Origin: Toxoplasma gondii ME49
Lineage: Eukaryota > Apicomplexa > Conoidasida > Eucoccidiorida > Sarcocystidae
DNA: 64,000 nt
Direction of reading: 5' to 3'
NCBI RefSeq assembly: GCF_000006565.2
Contig: NC_031470.1
Span: 62,001-126,000 of the forward strand
Made by a program: the position numbers and the translations under genes. Shown here piece by piece: positions 63,601-64,000 of the stretch (position 1 is its first letter; every line of letters begins with the position of its first letter). The notes beneath the pieces are model-generated. The model searched no databases, was not told where the DNA came from, and saw only the letters and a list, made by a program, of their open reading frames with translations.

Positions 63601-64000
63601 CGTCAGTTTTTCCTGTGTCTCTGCGTAGTTTTTGCAGGACATGCTACAGTAGACCCGGTCAATCGTAGGCGGTGGCCACAGTGAGGATGCCTCAACGTTC
63701 TCACTGTCTCATGTCGATCTACACTCTGTTACCGAGGATCAACTTAGACACAAGAGACTCTAGGATTTTTTCTTTGCGCCAACTTGTCAGCTGAAAGGTT
63801 GAAAGTCCCTGTTTACAGCTCTACTGGTACATCGATGGTGGGAGCACATCGTGAAGGACATCTGTTGCGTTTTTTCCGGAGGTCAGAGCCGTCATTTTCA
63901 GCCTTTATGCGCATCGAACGGAAAACAGCAGAAATGTAACAGTTGCCGGGAGACAGGAAAGCTTCAACCCGGAAATCGCTCACTGTCATTGGAGTTTGGC
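60601..64000. other. ARF1 upstream region to window end
   Basis: About 3.4 kb. The first 1.1 kb is GC-rich and open in the ARF1 frame on the - strand, and is probably 5' leader and promoter. From about 62.5 kb to the window end the sequence has lower GC, no microsatellites and only short ORFs, like the middle of the phosphotransferase/TAF1 spacer. I find no gene, RNA or mobile element I can support. Confidence 0.55.

Overview
The window is intron-rich nuclear DNA of an apicomplexan, most likely a cyst-forming coccidian close to Toxoplasma, Hammondia or Neospora. The grounds are many small phase-consistent introns with GT(G/A)AGN donors and pyrimidine-tract acceptors, abundant (TA)n and TATG/TACA microsatellites in introns and spacers, frequent TGCATGC words, GC-rich low-complexity exons and very long Ser/Pro/Ala/Arg-rich extensions on conserved proteins. 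Species cannot be settled by eye.

Layout: (1) the 3' part of an unrecognised low-complexity protein gene runs in from the left on the + strand and ends at 2177; (2) a CDP-alcohol phosphotransferase (ethanolamine/choline phosphotransferase type) lies on the - strand at 3381-7553, six exons; (3) a giant TAF1/TAFII250 gene lies on + at 12442-29328, about 15 exons; (4) a type II PI4K-like (UbDK-gamma type) kinase with a ubiquitin-like N-terminus lies on + at 34095-44009, 16 exons; (5) an AMP-binding adenylate-forming enzyme lies on + at 48575-56814, 11 exons; (6) ARF1 lies on - at 58768-60600, three exons. All exon joins given here were built by hand so that frame and phase agree across every junction. 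They are models, not transcript data.

Four of the six genes concern membranes or lipids: the last step of phospholipid synthesis, a PI4K-family kinase, a possible fatty-acyl activating enzyme, and the ARF1 GTPase that elsewhere recruits lipid kinases to the Golgi. TAF1 is a core subunit of TFIID. Gene order in coccidia rarely reflects operon-like function, so I treat the lipid grouping as a curiosity.

Spacers of 1.2-4.9 kb between genes hold simple repeats, a 5S-rRNA-like fragment near 9.4 kb, and no further gene I can defend. The most interesting points are the large Cys-containing insert in the PI4K-like kinase, a probable GC-AG intron and 1.2-kilo-residue N-terminal exon in TAF1, an acidic/basic insert in the AMP-binding enzyme, and a 1.1-kb open leader in frame with ARF1.
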